A stretch of DNA of 64,000 nucleotides, taken from contig NZ_CAIWTY010000046.1 in NCBI RefSeq assembly GCF_903915725.1, forward strand, positions 26,533 to 90,532, given 5' to 3'. The position numbers and the translations under genes were made by a program. Within the stretch, counting starts at the first letter, position 1, and every line of letters begins with the position of its first letter. The DNA comes from an uncultured Rhodopila sp. (GTDB lineage Bacteria; Pseudomonadota; Alphaproteobacteria; Acetobacterales; Acetobacteraceae). The notes below the pieces were generated by a model, which was not told the DNA's origin, did no database searches, and saw nothing but the letters and a program-made list of their open reading frames with translations. This document shows, piece after piece, positions 9,912 to 19,717 of the stretch.

Positions 9912-10106
9912 CTACCGGGACAATGTGACGATGAACTTGTAGGCGAGCAGGCCGACGAGCACGAGAAGGTAGACCCGCAGCGCCAGCAGCGCGAGGCGTA
10001 CCGGCAGTGACATGGTGATGCGCGGCGTCGCGTATTTGCGGTTGATGTCCCGGATCTTCTCCAGGTTGCCGGCAAACAGCGAGCGGAGGGCGTGGGCTAT
10101 CGGCAT
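9912..10106 (-). CDS. Small single-span membrane protein between NRAMP-like and MgtE-N/CBS genes
   Basis: A 64-residue protein. The amphipathic N-terminal half is rich in charge (SLFAGNLEKIRDINRKYATP). One membrane helix follows near the C-terminus (LLALRVYLLVLVGLLAYKFI). GAGGAAA precedes the ATG at 10106, and the stop lies 4 bases before the next gene's start, so all three genes are almost certainly one transcript. I do not recognise the family. Position suggests a small accessory subunit linking the transporter to the soluble sensor, which is inference only. Confidence 0.65.
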   Translation of the reverse strand: MPIAHALRSLFAGNLEKIRDINRKYATPRITMSLPVRLALLALRVYLLVLVGLLAYKFIVTLSR

Positions 10107-10129
10107 GGTTTCCTCGCAGCCGGATGGTG

Positions 10130-11398
10130 TCAGGTAAACAGGGCGGGGAACAGCGCGCTGATGCCATAGCAGGTGGACAGCACGATGATCGTCGCGATGA
10201 TGACCCCGCCGATGACGTTCTGGATGCGCGAGTTGCAGTACTCGCCCATGGTTTCGCGATCGTTCAGCAGCAGGATCAGGAACACCAGCGCGGCGGGCAG
10301 CAGGGTCACCGCGACGACCTGGACGAACAGCGTGATCAGCACCAGCGGCGCGCCCGGAATCAGCACCACGAGGCCGGCGGTCACCAGGGTGAAGAAGTAG
10401 CTGACATAGAACCAGGGCGCTTCCTTGATCTTGGTGTTTAACGAGTGCGCCCAGCCGAAGATCTCGCCGAACGCCCAGGAACTGGCGAGCGAGATGCAGA
10501 TCGCCCCGAGCAGTCCGGCATCGAACAGGCCGATGGCCATCATCGCGCCGGCATATTTGTTTGTCTGCATGACCAGGACGGAGGCCTGTGCCGCGTCGTC
10601 GATATCCACGCCGTGCAAGATGGTGCCGGTCAACACGACGATGAAGATAGCTACCACGACGGTAATGATGGCGCCGGTCCAGGTGTCGAACCGGCCCCAG
10701 GGGATGTCCTTCTCCCGCATGCCCTTGTCCACTACCGAGCTTTGCTGGAAGAACAGCATCCAGGGCGCGATGGTGGTGCCGATATTCGCCATCAGGAAGA
10801 AGAACATCTCGCCGTTGAAGCCGCCCGGGAAGTTCGGCAACACGCCATCCGCCAGGATCCGGCCGAGGGGCGGATGCACCAGGAACGCGGCGGGAATGTA
10901 GATCAGGTTCAGCAGACAGAAGCCGAGGGCGATTTTCTCCCAGGTCCAGTAGCGGCCGTTCAGCACCATGAAGCCCATCAACAGGCACACCGCCAGAACC
11001 GTCAGCCATTCAGGCACGCCAAAGATGCGCATGGCGGCGGTCATGCCGATGAACTCGGTCACCAGCGTGAGCCAGTCGACCAGCATCAGGTCGAGCAGGG
11101 AGAACCATCCCCAGAACGACCCGAACCCGTCGAAGATCGCCTCCGCATGGCCGCGCTTGGTGACGGCACCAAGTCGGACCGTCATTTCTTGTACATAATA
11201 GGCAACAGGGATCAGGACCAGCAGAAACCAGATCAGATGGTAGCCGTATTTGGCGCCGGTCGCGGCGTAGGTCGTGATGCCGCCGGCATCGTTGTCGGCG
11301 ATCATCACAACCAGCCCGGGGCCGGCAAGCATGAAGTAAAGCGAAACGGATTTCCAGACGCGCCGGAACAGGTAGTAGCACTTGGTGATGAAATTCAC
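10130..11398 (-). CDS. NRAMP-family divalent metal transporter, NRMT-like
   Basis: A 422-residue protein with about 11 membrane helices and the NRAMP fold pattern. Two canonical metal-site motifs are altered. Helix 1 reads MIADNDAGGIT where classical NRAMPs have DPGN: the Asp is kept, but the Asn position is Gly. Helix 6 reads NIGTTIAPWMLFFQQ, with Ala where transition-metal NRAMPs have the selectivity Met. From memory, loss of that Met is a mark of the NRAMP-related magnesium transporters (NRMTs). A separate MgtE-type Mg2+ sensor gene in the same operon fits Mg2+ (or Mn2+) transport, but the ion is inferred. The annotation mntH would be misleading. Confidence 0.85.
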   Translation of the reverse strand: MNFITKCYYLFRRVWKSVSLYFMLAGPGLVVMIADNDAGGITTYAATGAKYGYHLIWFLLVLIPVAYYVQEMTVRLGAVTKRGHAEAIFDGFGSFWGWFSLLDLMLVDWLTLVTEFIGMTAAMRIFGVPEWLTVLAVCLLMGFMVLNGRYWTWEKIALGFCLLNLIYIPAAFLVHPPLGRILADGVLPNFPGGFNGEMFFFLMANIGTTIAPWMLFFQQSSVVDKGMREKDIPWGRFDTWTGAIITVVVAIFIVVLTGTILHGVDIDDAAQASVLVMQTNKYAGAMMAIGLFDAGLLGAICISLASSWAFGEIFGWAHSLNTKIKEAPWFYVSYFFTLVTAGLVVLIPGAPLVLITLFVQVVAVTLLPAALVFLILLLNDRETMGEYCNSRIQNVIGGVIIATIIVLSTCYGISALFPALFT

Positions 11399-11594
11399 GT
11401 CCGGTGTCGCTCTCGGTATAATTCGGCCTCGCGGCGGGGTAGTTCATCGCGCGCCGGGTTTCAAGCCGGTATCCGCAAGCCGGAATCTTGTAACACTGGC
11501 GTCATGGTGGTCGCCGCCGGGCCGATGCCAGCCGGTCCACGCACGCCGGCGGTCGGAGCCCGGACGGCTCCCGAGCCGCTTTGCTGCGCCCGGG

Positions 11595-12353
11595 TCAGGC
11601 AGGTAGTATGCGCTGGCGGACGATCACCGCGGTGCCCGAAGTATCGGGTATCAACACCGGAGTCTCCGGCTTGTCGGCGAGGTATTCATTTACGGCGCGG
11701 GTCACCCCTGGCCACCGGCCACTGCCATAATCATGCACAACGATCAGGCCCTGCGGGGACATGCGTGGATGGAAATATTCGAGTCCCGCTCTTACCGGTT
11801 GATAAAGATCGCAGTCGATGTGAACAAAGGCGAAGCGCTGGTCAAATGGGATAGCGCCCGCGGAATCCGGAAAACGCCCGACCACGAAGTGGATACGGTC
11901 GGATTGGCCGACGAAGGCGCAAACTTTGTCCACCGAAACGTCCTGGAAATGATGGGATACGCCGCCGATCGGATCTGCATCGCAATCTTCATCCGGAAAG
12001 CCTTGGAAGGTGTCCAGCAAGTACAGCTCTCTCCCGGGAGCGAGGCTGTGGATTACTTTTGCCGAATTGCCTCGCCACACACCGAGCTCCGCGAACGCAC
12101 CAGGAACGCCGGCCGCCTCGAGCGCGGCGATGTTGGTCGCGAAAAACGCGAGACGAACCATGTCCAGGTCATTGCCCTTCGGCTTCCCCGAGATCCAATG
12201 CCGACGCAGAGCCAAAAAGTCGGCCCGGCTATTTCGGAGAGCAATGGGTAATTGCTGGAGCAGAAGCGCGCCGCTTGAGTTGATAGCTCCAACCGCCAGG
12301 TCGCGAACGGCACGCTCAAACCATCTCATCCAAGAATTCCCGCCATCGAACAT
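11595..12353 (-). CDS. TylF/MycF-type macrocin O-methyltransferase family protein
   Basis: A 252-residue SAM-dependent methyltransferase. It has AELGVWRGNSAKVIHSL (glycine-rich SAM motif), LLDTFQGFPD, the metal-ligand-like HIDCDLYQPVRAGLEY, and HDYGSGRWPGVTRAV. These match the TylF/MycF family, which O-methylates sugars in macrolides and is also common in polysaccharide clusters. No glycosyltransferase or polyketide gene is nearby, so the acceptor is unknown. The start at 12353 has a weak ribosome-binding site; a Met 8 codons later (12329) is equally possible. Confidence 0.85.
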   Translation of the reverse strand: MFDGGNSWMRWFERAVRDLAVGAINSSGALLLQQLPIALRNSRADFLALRRHWISGKPKGNDLDMVRLAFFATNIAALEAAGVPGAFAELGVWRGNSAKVIHSLAPGRELYLLDTFQGFPDEDCDADPIGGVSHHFQDVSVDKVCAFVGQSDRIHFVVGRFPDSAGAIPFDQRFAFVHIDCDLYQPVRAGLEYFHPRMSPQGLIVVHDYGSGRWPGVTRAVNEYLADKPETPVLIPDTSGTAVIVRQRILPA

Positions 12354-12713
12354 AAGCCGAGGAGCCGGCAGAGCAGCTTCGTCAACGGACCTGACCCTTG
12401 CGGTCCGCGGCTAGGCGGCGCGAGACGTATCGCGGGGGCATCGGTTCCGGTGAATATCAACATACCGGGAAGAATGAGCGAGAGCACCGTATCGGGCAAG
12501 CGCAATAACCGGGGCGGTAAGCCGCGGTGGTTCGCTATCGCGACCGAGGTTGCCGGGCCGTCGCGCTTGGTCGTTCACAGGACGAACGGCTGCCCGGGTG
12601 GCGACGCAGGGGGAGCTTCGCTACCGGCAATTTTCGCTTGAACGCCATCGCATGCTCGGTCACCGGTACGCCTGCCGGCGGATCCAACCGTCGCTTCGGG
12701 CCCGCTCACATTG
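12354..12713. other. 360-bp gap, no gene supported
   Basis: Open frames on both strands are short and arginine/glycine rich without a convincing ribosome-binding site or recognisable motif. I see no REP-like palindrome, tRNA or obvious terminator. It probably holds the promoter of the TylF-type gene, but no clear -35/-10 pair stands out. Confidence 0.5.
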
Positions 12714-13403
12714 TTAGATCGGCGTTCCGACAATTGCGCCAACCCCGGCCGTTACCCCCATCGCAAGTGCACCCCAAAACAAGACGCGCGCTGCGCCCTT
12801 GAACATGCCCGCCCCGCCGGCGCGGGCAGCCAGTGCGCCGAGCGCAGCCAGGAAGGCGAGCGAGGTTCCGGCGACAACGGGGATCAGGTTCGGGCCGGTT
12901 ACGAGCACGGCGCAGGCCAATGGCAGAATGGCACCAACCGTGAAGCTCGCCCCGGATGCCGCAGCGGCTTGTAGCGGCCGGGCTGATTGCGCATCGCTGA
13001 TGCCGATCTCGTCGCGAGCATGGGCACCCAAGGCGTCATGGGCCATGAGGTGCTTCACAACTTCCCTCGCCAGTTCGACGGTCAGGCCGCGCTCGACGTA
13101 AATATTTGTGAGTTCCTGACGTTCGTAATCCAAATCCGTCTCATGCGAACGCCGCTCCAGCGCGAGATCGGCTTTCTCGGTGTCGGACTGTGAACTTACG
13201 GAGACGTACTCCCCGGCGGCCATGGCCATGGCCCCGGCGGCGAGGCTTGCGATGCCAGCGATGAGAATGCTGGCGTGAGTGGCATTTGAAGAAGCAACGC
13301 CCAACAGCAGGCTGCCGGTCGACAGAATGCCGTCATTTGCGCCCAAAACGGCAGCGCGCAGCCACCCGGTGCGATGCGAACGATGCTGTTCCTTGGGTGG
13401 CAT
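12714..13403 (-). CDS. VIT1/CCC1-family iron/manganese transporter
   Basis: A 229-residue membrane protein. The first helix region has WLRAAVLGANDGILSTGSLL, the hallmark of VIT1/CCC1 transporters, followed by AGAMAMAAGEYVSVSSQSD. The cytosolic segment has the E-rich helix (ERRSHETDLDYERQELTNIY, then LAREVVKHL) that binds metal in plant VIT1, and three hydrophobic helices follow. Family members move Fe2+/Mn2+ out of the cytosol, acting as H+ antiporters where studied. It stands alone on the minus strand. Confidence 0.9.
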   Translation of the reverse strand: MPPKEQHRSHRTGWLRAAVLGANDGILSTGSLLLGVASSNATHASILIAGIASLAAGAMAMAAGEYVSVSSQSDTEKADLALERRSHETDLDYERQELTNIYVERGLTVELAREVVKHLMAHDALGAHARDEIGISDAQSARPLQAAAASGASFTVGAILPLACAVLVTGPNLIPVVAGTSLAFLAALGALAARAGGAGMFKGAARVLFWGALAMGVTAGVGAIVGTPI

Positions 13404-13574
13404 GACGGTCTCGCTAGGGTTTCGGCCATCGCTTGGCTGCCGGGCGGGTTCGCGAGCAAGGCTGCAGGCTGCATTTCACACCCGCAACCCGCGCATCTCC
13501 GGCGCCCTCTGTCTATCTCCGGCGCCCTCTATTTATTGACGCCTTGGTCAAATCCAATTCGCCGCCGGCATCAC

Positions 13575-14687
<1,113 letters not shown>

Positions 14688-14706
14688 GGCGGGTCTTTCG
14701 AGCGGT

Positions 14707-15327
14707 TCAGGCGGCGGTGGATGGCATCCAGGATTGCGTCTTGCGGCGGTTGGCTTCGAAGCTATCGATCCTGGCGCCGTGCTGGAGGGTCTGCCCGATA
14801 TCGTCCAGTCCGTTCAACAGCGAATGCTTGCGGAACGGGTCGATGTCAAAGCCGATCTCCTCGCCGTTGGGGCGGATGACGAGCTGGCGGGCGAGGTCGA
14901 TGGTGACGCGGGCGTTGCCGCCGAGCTTCGAATCCTCGATCAACTGGTCGCACACCGCGCGCGGCAGGCGGATCGGCAGGATGCCGTTCTTGAAACTGTT
15001 GTTGTAGAAGATGTCGGCGAAGTCGGGGGCGATGATGCAGCGGATGCCGAAGTCGAGCAGTGCCCAGGGGGCGTGCTCGCGCGACGAACCGCAGCCGAAG
15101 TTCTCATGCGCGATGATGATCTGCGCCTGGCGGTAGGGATCCTGGTTCAGGACGAAGTCCGGGTTCTCGGAGCCGTCCTTGTTGAACCGCAGCGGGTCGA
15201 ACAGGTGGACGCCGAGGCCGGAGCGCTTGATGGTTTTCAGGAACCGCGCCGGGATGATTTTATCGGTGTCGATGTTCTGCATCGGCATCGGCGCGGCGAT
15301 GGCGGTCAAGGTGGTGAAGGGGGTCAT
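14707..15327 (-). CDS. leuD: 3-isopropylmalate dehydratase small subunit
   Basis: A 206-residue swivel-domain subunit of isopropylmalate isomerase. It opens with the expected segment ([20 protein letters not shown]) and has [20 protein letters not shown], the conserved aconitase small-subunit loop. It pairs with LeuC to isomerise 2- to 3-isopropylmalate. The leuC partner is 680 bases upstream, separated by REP-like repeats and a GIY-YIG gene on the other strand, instead of the usual tight leuCD arrangement. Confidence 0.96.
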   Translation of the reverse strand: MTPFTTLTAIAAPMPMQNIDTDKIIPARFLKTIKRSGLGVHLFDPLRFNKDGSENPDFVLNQDPYRQAQIIIAHENFGCGSSREHAPWALLDFGIRCIIAPDFADIFYNNSFKNGILPIRLPRAVCDQLIEDSKLGGNARVTIDLARQLVIRPNGEEIGFDIDPFRKHSLLNGLDDIGQTLQHGARIDSFEANRRKTQSWMPSTAA

Positions 15328-15372
15328 GATGAAGTTCCCTGGCCTGTGATGCGTGGCGCAGGCCCTTCCCCC

Positions 15373-15408
15373 GTCATGGCGGGCGAAGGCCCGCCATCCA
15401 CGCCTTTG
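15373..15408. repeat. REP-like hairpin upstream of leuD
   Basis: A single copy of the dispersed palindrome: GTCAT, then stem GGCGGGC, loop GAAG, stem GCCCGCC, then the constant tail ATCCACGCCTTTG. It lies 45 bases upstream of leuD and 75 bases before the GIY-YIG gene. Confidence 0.85.
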
Positions 15409-15482
15409 GGACGGGCGGCACTAACCGGTGTTGCGGCGTAGTATTTACGGTTCGTTAACGACTTTGGTGTATTCGTGCCGGG

Positions 15483-15770
15483 ATGCACGGCGGGTATGTC
15501 TACATCATGTCGAACCGGAAGCACGGTACGCTTTACGTAGGCGTAACCGCCGACATCGTCCGGCGCGCCTGGGAGCATCGGACCGGCTATGTGGACGGGT
15601 TCACCCGCCGCTATGGGTTGGAGCGCCTTATTTGGTTCGAGCGCCATGAGGAGATCGTCCCGGCGATCCGACGGGAAAAGAACATCAAAGACTGGCCGCG
15701 GGCCTGGAAGGTCCGGCTGATCGAAAAGATGAACCCCGAATGGGAGGATCTGTATCCGACGCTGTTCTGA
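15483..15770 (+). CDS. GIY-YIG nuclease domain protein
   Basis: A 95-residue stand-alone GIY-YIG domain. GGYVYIMSNRKHGTLYVGVT carries the YVY...YVG core, followed by the conserved Arg (IVRRAWEHR). LIWFERHEEIVPAIRREKNI and the KDWPRAWKVRLIEKMNP segment match the short bacterial UPF0213/COG2827-type family. The Glu expected in GIY-YIG nucleases is present downstream. No zinc finger or other DNA-binding domain is attached. It is inserted between leuC and leuD on the opposite strand and bracketed by REP-like palindromes (15373-15408 and 15820-15960), suggesting insertion of a mobile cassette. The ribosome-binding site is weak. Confidence 0.88.
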   Translation: MHGGYVYIMSNRKHGTLYVGVTADIVRRAWEHRTGYVDGFTRRYGLERLIWFERHEEIVPAIRREKNIKDWPRAWKVRLIEKMNPEWEDLYPTLF

Positions 15771-15819
15771 CGACCGCAGCGCCCATGCTGGTCGCGGCAT
15801 GAGCCGCCACGCTCCCTCC

Positions 15820-15960
15820 GTCATGGCGGGCGAAGGCCCGCCATCCACGCCTTGCGACCCGGGCTGGGCCACTGGCGCTCCCGGCGATCCTGTGATCTGC
15901 GGCCCCGCTCTCACTCGCCGTAGCAAAGGCGTGGATGGCGGGCCTCCGCCCGCCATGACG
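15820..15960. repeat. Inverted pair of REP-like hairpins downstream of the GIY-YIG gene
   Basis: One copy at 15820-15854 (forward, slightly decayed tail CACGCCTTGCG) and one at 15924-15960 (inverted, CAAAGGCGTGGATG then stem GGCGGGC, loop CTCC, stem GCCCGCC, then ATGACG). Both have the GGCGGGC/GCCCGCC stem. Together they form a BIME-like unit between the GIY-YIG gene and leuC. Confidence 0.85.
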
Positions 15961-16006
15961 CTGAGAGGTCCCTGCCCGCCTGCCCGGTGCAATGCCGCAC
16001 CCATCC

Positions 16007-17425
16007 TCACACCAACTGCCGCACGTCGGTCAGCCGCCCGGTCACCGCCGCCGCCGCGGCCATCGCGGGGGACAGCAGATGGGTCCGGCCATTCGGACCC
16101 TGGCGGCCTTCAAAGTTGCGGTTCGAGGTGCTGGCGCAACGCTGGCCCGGGGTCAACTTGTCCGGGTTCATGCCAAGGCACATCGAGCAGCATGGATCGC
16201 GCCACTCAAACCCGGCCTCCAGCAGCACGCGGTCCAACCCCTCCTCCTCCGCCTGGCGCTTGACCAGGCCGGAGCCGGGGACCACCAGCGCCTGCACGCC
16301 GTCCGCAACGCGGCGGCCCTTCGCCACGGCGGCAGCGGCGCGGATGTCCTCGATGCGGCCGTTCGTGCAAGACCCGATGAACACCACGTCGATCGGCAGA
16401 TCCTGCAGCGCCTGGCCGGGCTTCAGCGCCATGTATTCCAGCATGCGGTTCAACTGGAACCGCTTGCCCTCATCGGCCTCATCCGCCGGGTTCGGCACCA
16501 CGCCGGTCACCGGCACCACCGCGCCGGGAGTCGTGCCCCAGGTGACCATCGGCGCGATCTCCGCCGCGGTCAGTTTCACGACCGTGTCGAAATGCGCGCC
16601 CGGATCGGACGGGAGCGTTTTCCAGTACGCCACCGCCTGCTCGAACGCCTCGCCCTTGGGCGCGAAATCCCGCCCGCGCAGATAGTCGAACGTGGTCTGG
16701 TCCGGCGCGATCAAACCCGCCCGCGCGCCCGCCTCGATCGACATGTTGCTGACGGTGCAGCGCCCGGCCATATCCAGTGCCCGGATGGTGTCGCCGGTAT
16801 ATTCGATGACGTGCCCGTTGCCGCCCGCCGTGGTGATCTTGCCGATGATCGCCAGCACGATGTCCTTGGCCGAGCAGCCGAAGCCGAGCGTGCCGGACAC
16901 GTCGATCTGCATGTTCTTGGCCGGGTTCTGCAACAGGGTCTGGGTGGCCATGACATGCTCCACCTCCGACGTGCCAATGCCGAACGCCAGGGCGCCCAAA
17001 GCGCCATGGGTTGAGGTGTGGCTGTCGCCGCAGACGATCGTCGTTCCGGGCAAAGACAGGCCCAGCTCCGGCCCGATGATGTGCACGATGCCCTGGCGCA
17101 CATCCAGGATCGGGATGTAGGGCACGCCGAACTCGACGACGTTCTTCTCCAGCGTCTCGACCTGGATGCGGCTGTCTTCCTCCTTGATATCGGAGGGAAT
17201 GCGCGAGCCTACGGTCGGGATGTTGTGGTCCGCCACGGCGATGGTGCAGTCCGGGCGGCGCACCTTGCGGCCGGCGGCGCGCAGGCCCTCGAAGGCCTGC
17301 GGACTGGTGACCTCGTGCACGAGGTGGCGGTCGATGTAGAGGATGCAGGTGCCGTCCGGAAGGCGCTCCACGACGTGACTGTCCCAGATCTTGTCGAAAA
17401 GGGTGCGTGGCCTGCTGGCGGACAT
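16007..17425 (-). CDS. leuC: 3-isopropylmalate dehydratase large subunit
   Basis: A 472-residue aconitase-family enzyme with a [4Fe-4S] cluster. It opens with [17 protein letters not shown] and contains [20 protein letters not shown]. Cluster cysteines are seen in [14 protein letters not shown] and in [13 protein letters not shown]. With LeuD it isomerises isopropylmalate. The ATG at 17425 follows GGGAG; longer in-frame extensions are not plausible leaders. It is the first gene of the minus-strand leuC-D-B set, whose continuity is interrupted by repeats and a GIY-YIG gene. Confidence 0.97.
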   Translation of the reverse strand: MSASRPRTLFDKIWDSHVVERLPDGTCILYIDRHLVHEVTSPQAFEGLRAAGRKVRRPDCTIAVADHNIPTVGSRIPSDIKEEDSRIQVETLEKNVVEFGVPYIPILDVRQGIVHIIGPELGLSLPGTTIVCGDSHTSTHGALGALAFGIGTSEVEHVMATQTLLQNPAKNMQIDVSGTLGFGCSAKDIVLAIIGKITTAGGNGHVIEYTGDTIRALDMAGRCTVSNMSIEAGARAGLIAPDQTTFDYLRGRDFAPKGEAFEQAVAYWKTLPSDPGAHFDTVVKLTAAEIAPMVTWGTTPGAVVPVTGVVPNPADEADEGKRFQLNRMLEYMALKPGQALQDLPIDVVFIGSCTNGRIEDIRAAAAVAKGRRVADGVQALVVPGSGLVKRQAEEEGLDRVLLEAGFEWRDPCCSMCLGMNPDKLTPGQRCASTSNRNFEGRQGPNGRTHLLSPAMAAAAAVTGRLTDVRQLV

Positions 17426-17501
17426 GGTTTCTCCCGAAGGTGATGCGATCCAAACGGCTGATTTGAACGAAGCTTTCGCCGGACGCAACCCGCGGGGCCG
17501 T

Positions 17502-18692
17502 TCAGGCGGGGCGATCCAGCCATGCAAGCGCACCTTTGGCCGCCGCCACGCCGGTGCTGAAGCAGGCTTGCAGCAGATAGCCACCCGTCGGCGCCTCCCA
17601 GTCCAGCATTTCTCCGGCGGCGAACACCCCCGGGCGATCTCGCAGCATCAGGGTGGAGTCGAACGCATCGGCGCGCAGGCCGCCGGCGGAGGAGATGGCG
17701 CGTTCAATCGGCGCGGGCGCGGTCAAGCGCAGCGGAAGGTGCTTGATCAGCGCGGCCAGGTCGCCGGACGGGGCGCCGGCATGCAGGGCTTCCTGCACCA
17801 GGCAGATCGATTCCGGCGGCAGCCCGGCCTGCTTGCGCAGCGTGTTGGCCAGCGACTGGCTGCGCCGCGGCCCCCCCAGACGATCCGCCAGAGCGGCCTG
17901 GCTGAGGTCCGGCCGCAGGTCGATCTCGATCGTGGCTGAGCCGGTGGCTTCTATGGCGTCGCGCAGACGGGCGGACAGGGCGTAGATTGCGCTGCCTTCC
18001 AGGCCGGTGGCGGTGATCACCGCCTCGCCGCGCACCAGCTCGCCGCCGAACCGGATGGCCAGGCGCTTCAGCGGGGTGCCGGCGAAGCGGTCGCGCAGGT
18101 GCGGCGACCAGTCCACCAGGAACCCGCAATTCGCCGGCCGCAACGGGGCGACCGCGCCGGGCAGGTTCGCGGTCCAGGCGGCATCGGAGCCCAGGCGCGG
18201 CCAGGATGCTCCGCCGCAGGCCAGGATCGTGACGTCCGGTCGTTCAGGGGCGGTGCCGTCGAAGCGGAGCCCGCCGTCCGCGTCCCAGCCCAACCAGCGC
18301 TGCCGGGCACGCAACTGCACGCCCAGATCGCCCAGCCGGCGCAACCAGGCGCGCAGCAGCGGGGAGGCTTTCATGGCAGCCGGAAACACCCGTCCGGTAG
18401 ACCCGATGAACGTCGGCTGTCCCAGGGCGTTGCACCAGGCGATCAGCGCCTCGGGCGGGTAATCGCGGATGATCGGTTCCAGCCAGGACCGCGCCGTGGC
18501 GTAACGGGAGAGAAAGGTGTCCAGCGGTTCGGAATGGGTCAGGTTCAGGCCGCCGCGGCCGGCCATCATCAGTTTGCGGCCGACGGAGGGCATGTGGTCG
18601 TAGACGGTGACGTTCAGCCCGGCCTGAGCCAGGGTTTCCGCAGCGATGAGGCCGGCGGGGCCTCCGCCGATGATGGCGGCAGTTTGGGTCAA
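17502..18692 (-). CDS. NAD(P)/FAD-dependent oxidoreductase, HI0933/BaiN-like flavoprotein (TIGR03862 type)
   Basis: A 396-residue flavoprotein. The N-terminal dinucleotide-binding motif is [20 protein letters not shown], followed by [19 protein letters not shown], the hallmark of the HI0933 family. The C-terminal FAD motif is [20 protein letters not shown]. Close relatives (BaiN) reduce bile-acid intermediates in gut bacteria, but that substrate does not apply here and the role in this lineage is unknown. It is monocistronic, 76 bases upstream of leuC. Confidence 0.88.
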   Translation of the reverse strand: MTQTAAIIGGGPAGLIAAETLAQAGLNVTVYDHMPSVGRKLMMAGRGGLNLTHSEPLDTFLSRYATARSWLEPIIRDYPPEALIAWCNALGQPTFIGSTGRVFPAAMKASPLLRAWLRRLGDLGVQLRARQRWLGWDADGGLRFDGTAPERPDVTILACGGASWPRLGSDAAWTANLPGAVAPLRPANCGFLVDWSPHLRDRFAGTPLKRLAIRFGGELVRGEAVITATGLEGSAIYALSARLRDAIEATGSATIEIDLRPDLSQAALADRLGGPRRSQSLANTLRKQAGLPPESICLVQEALHAGAPSGDLAALIKHLPLRLTAPAPIERAISSAGGLRADAFDSTLMLRDRPGVFAAGEMLDWEAPTGGYLLQACFSTGVAAAKGALAWLDRPA

Positions 18693-18746
18693 TGGGTGTC
18701 CTTGTTGCTTTTGGGGGAACCATCGCCGCCGGTGGCGGGAGAAAGA

Positions 18747-19181
18747 CCGCGTTTCGACGCAGAGTTCGCAGAGCGGGGCGCAGAGTGCGCAGAGATGACT
18801 TGTATCAGCGCCCGGGGACTAAGTCATTTACGGGGAATGGCTGGCGAGGTGTCAATCGCTACGCAACTTGGTATTGCAACCCGCTATGAGATCGACGCTC
18901 GCCCGGTGCCGCCTCGTGATGTAAACAAATTTAAGACTTTTGTTCATAGAAACAAAGACGTGGATGGCGGGCCTTCGGCCGCCATGACGGACGCGGCGAC
19001 CTTGCCCCAGTGTCAAAGCCGACGCGACTTCGACCTGCGAATGTCCGTAGTGGATTCTTCCACAAACCAAATCCGGCACGTTGCTTCGCCAGCCATGACG
19101 GAGCAATTACTCAATCAAAACGCACAAAATCATCTCTGCGCCCTCTGCGCCCCGCTCTGCGAACTCTGCGTCGAAACGCGG
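18747..19181. mobile_element. MITE-like element with 51-bp terminal inverted repeats, no ORF
   Basis: The arms at 18747-18797 and 19131-19181 are inverted copies matching at 50 of 51 positions. They are built of the short unit CGCAGAG and begin CCGCGTTTCGACGCAGAG. The 333-bp interior has no supportable gene. It carries one REP-like hairpin at 18953-18989 (inverted, stem GGCGGGC-like with one changed position). I see no clear target-site duplication. The unit lies between the HI0933-like gene and tspO. It could be a non-autonomous transposable element or a large hairpin-forming repeat. Confidence 0.6.
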
Positions 19182-19240
19182 AGGCAAAAACGCAGAACAA
19201 CGCCGGGGCCGCAACCGCGCTCCCTAACCTCCCAACCTCC

Positions 19241-19717
19241 TCAAGTCCCGAACGGCGGATTGATCCGTACGATCGTCCAGTTCAGGTACGCCGCGAACGA
19301 CACCCAGCACAGATACGGCACCATCAGCAGGCTCGCCGCCCCGGATATCGGCCGCAGCACCAGCGCCGGGATCAGGATCGCCAGCCACAGCAGCGGCACC
19401 TCATACAGCGCCCAATCCGGCCGCTGCAGCCGGAAGAACAGCGGACTCCACCCCAGATTGGCCGCCCCGTTCAGCGCGAACAGCCCGATGATCAGTGCCC
19501 GGCTGCCCCAGCCCGGAGCATTCTTTAGCCCCAGGTAAAAAGCCCACGACGCCAGCGCCAGGATCAACGTCCAGGCCGGCCCGAACAGCCAGTCCGGCGG
19601 CTGCCAGGACGGCTTGATCAGCACGTCATGATACCACGACGACAGGTTGGTCAGGCCCGCCCCGGCACCACCGACGATGATGCCCCAGACGACCGCAACG
19701 ACAATGGCCCAGGTCAC
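19241..19717 (-). CDS. tspO: TspO/MBR-family tryptophan-rich sensory protein
   Basis: A 158-residue five-helix membrane protein rich in Trp. It has YHDVLIKPSWQPPDWLFGPA (the conserved WxPP motif region), WAFYLGLKNAP, LNGAANLGWSPLFF and VPYLCWVSFAAYLNWTI. Bacterial TspO binds or degrades porphyrins, and in Rhodobacter it dampens photosynthesis gene expression under oxygen. I chose the GTG at 19717 because it overlaps the bchP stop by GTGA, the coupling used throughout this cluster. It is the last gene of the ppaA-ppsR-bchG-bchP-tspO unit. Confidence 0.93.
   Translation of the reverse strand: MTWAIVVAVVWGIIVGGAGAGLTNLSSWYHDVLIKPSWQPPDWLFGPAWTLILALASWAFYLGLKNAPGWGSRALIIGLFALNGAANLGWSPLFFRLQRPDWALYEVPLLWLAILIPALVLRPISGAASLLMVPYLCWVSFAAYLNWTIVRINPPFGT

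Noticed and set aside
10130..11398. Calling the NRAMP-like gene mntH
   Set aside because: The helix 6 Met and helix 1 Asn typical of Mn2+/Fe2+ NRAMPs are replaced, and the operon partner is an MgtE-type sensor, so the Mn2+ name would overstate what is known.
13494..13538. Tandem copies of a 20-bp unit (ATCTCCGGCGCCCTCT) downstream of leuB
   Set aside because: Only two copies in a short gap; could be a chance duplication or part of a weak terminator, not enough to call a feature.
15324..16010. Long minus-strand open frame over the GIY-YIG gene and REP-like repeats
   Set aside because: It is the shadow of repeats and of the GIY-YIG gene; the peptide is Pro/Gly/Arg-rich with repeat-derived stretches and lacks a start with a ribosome-binding site.
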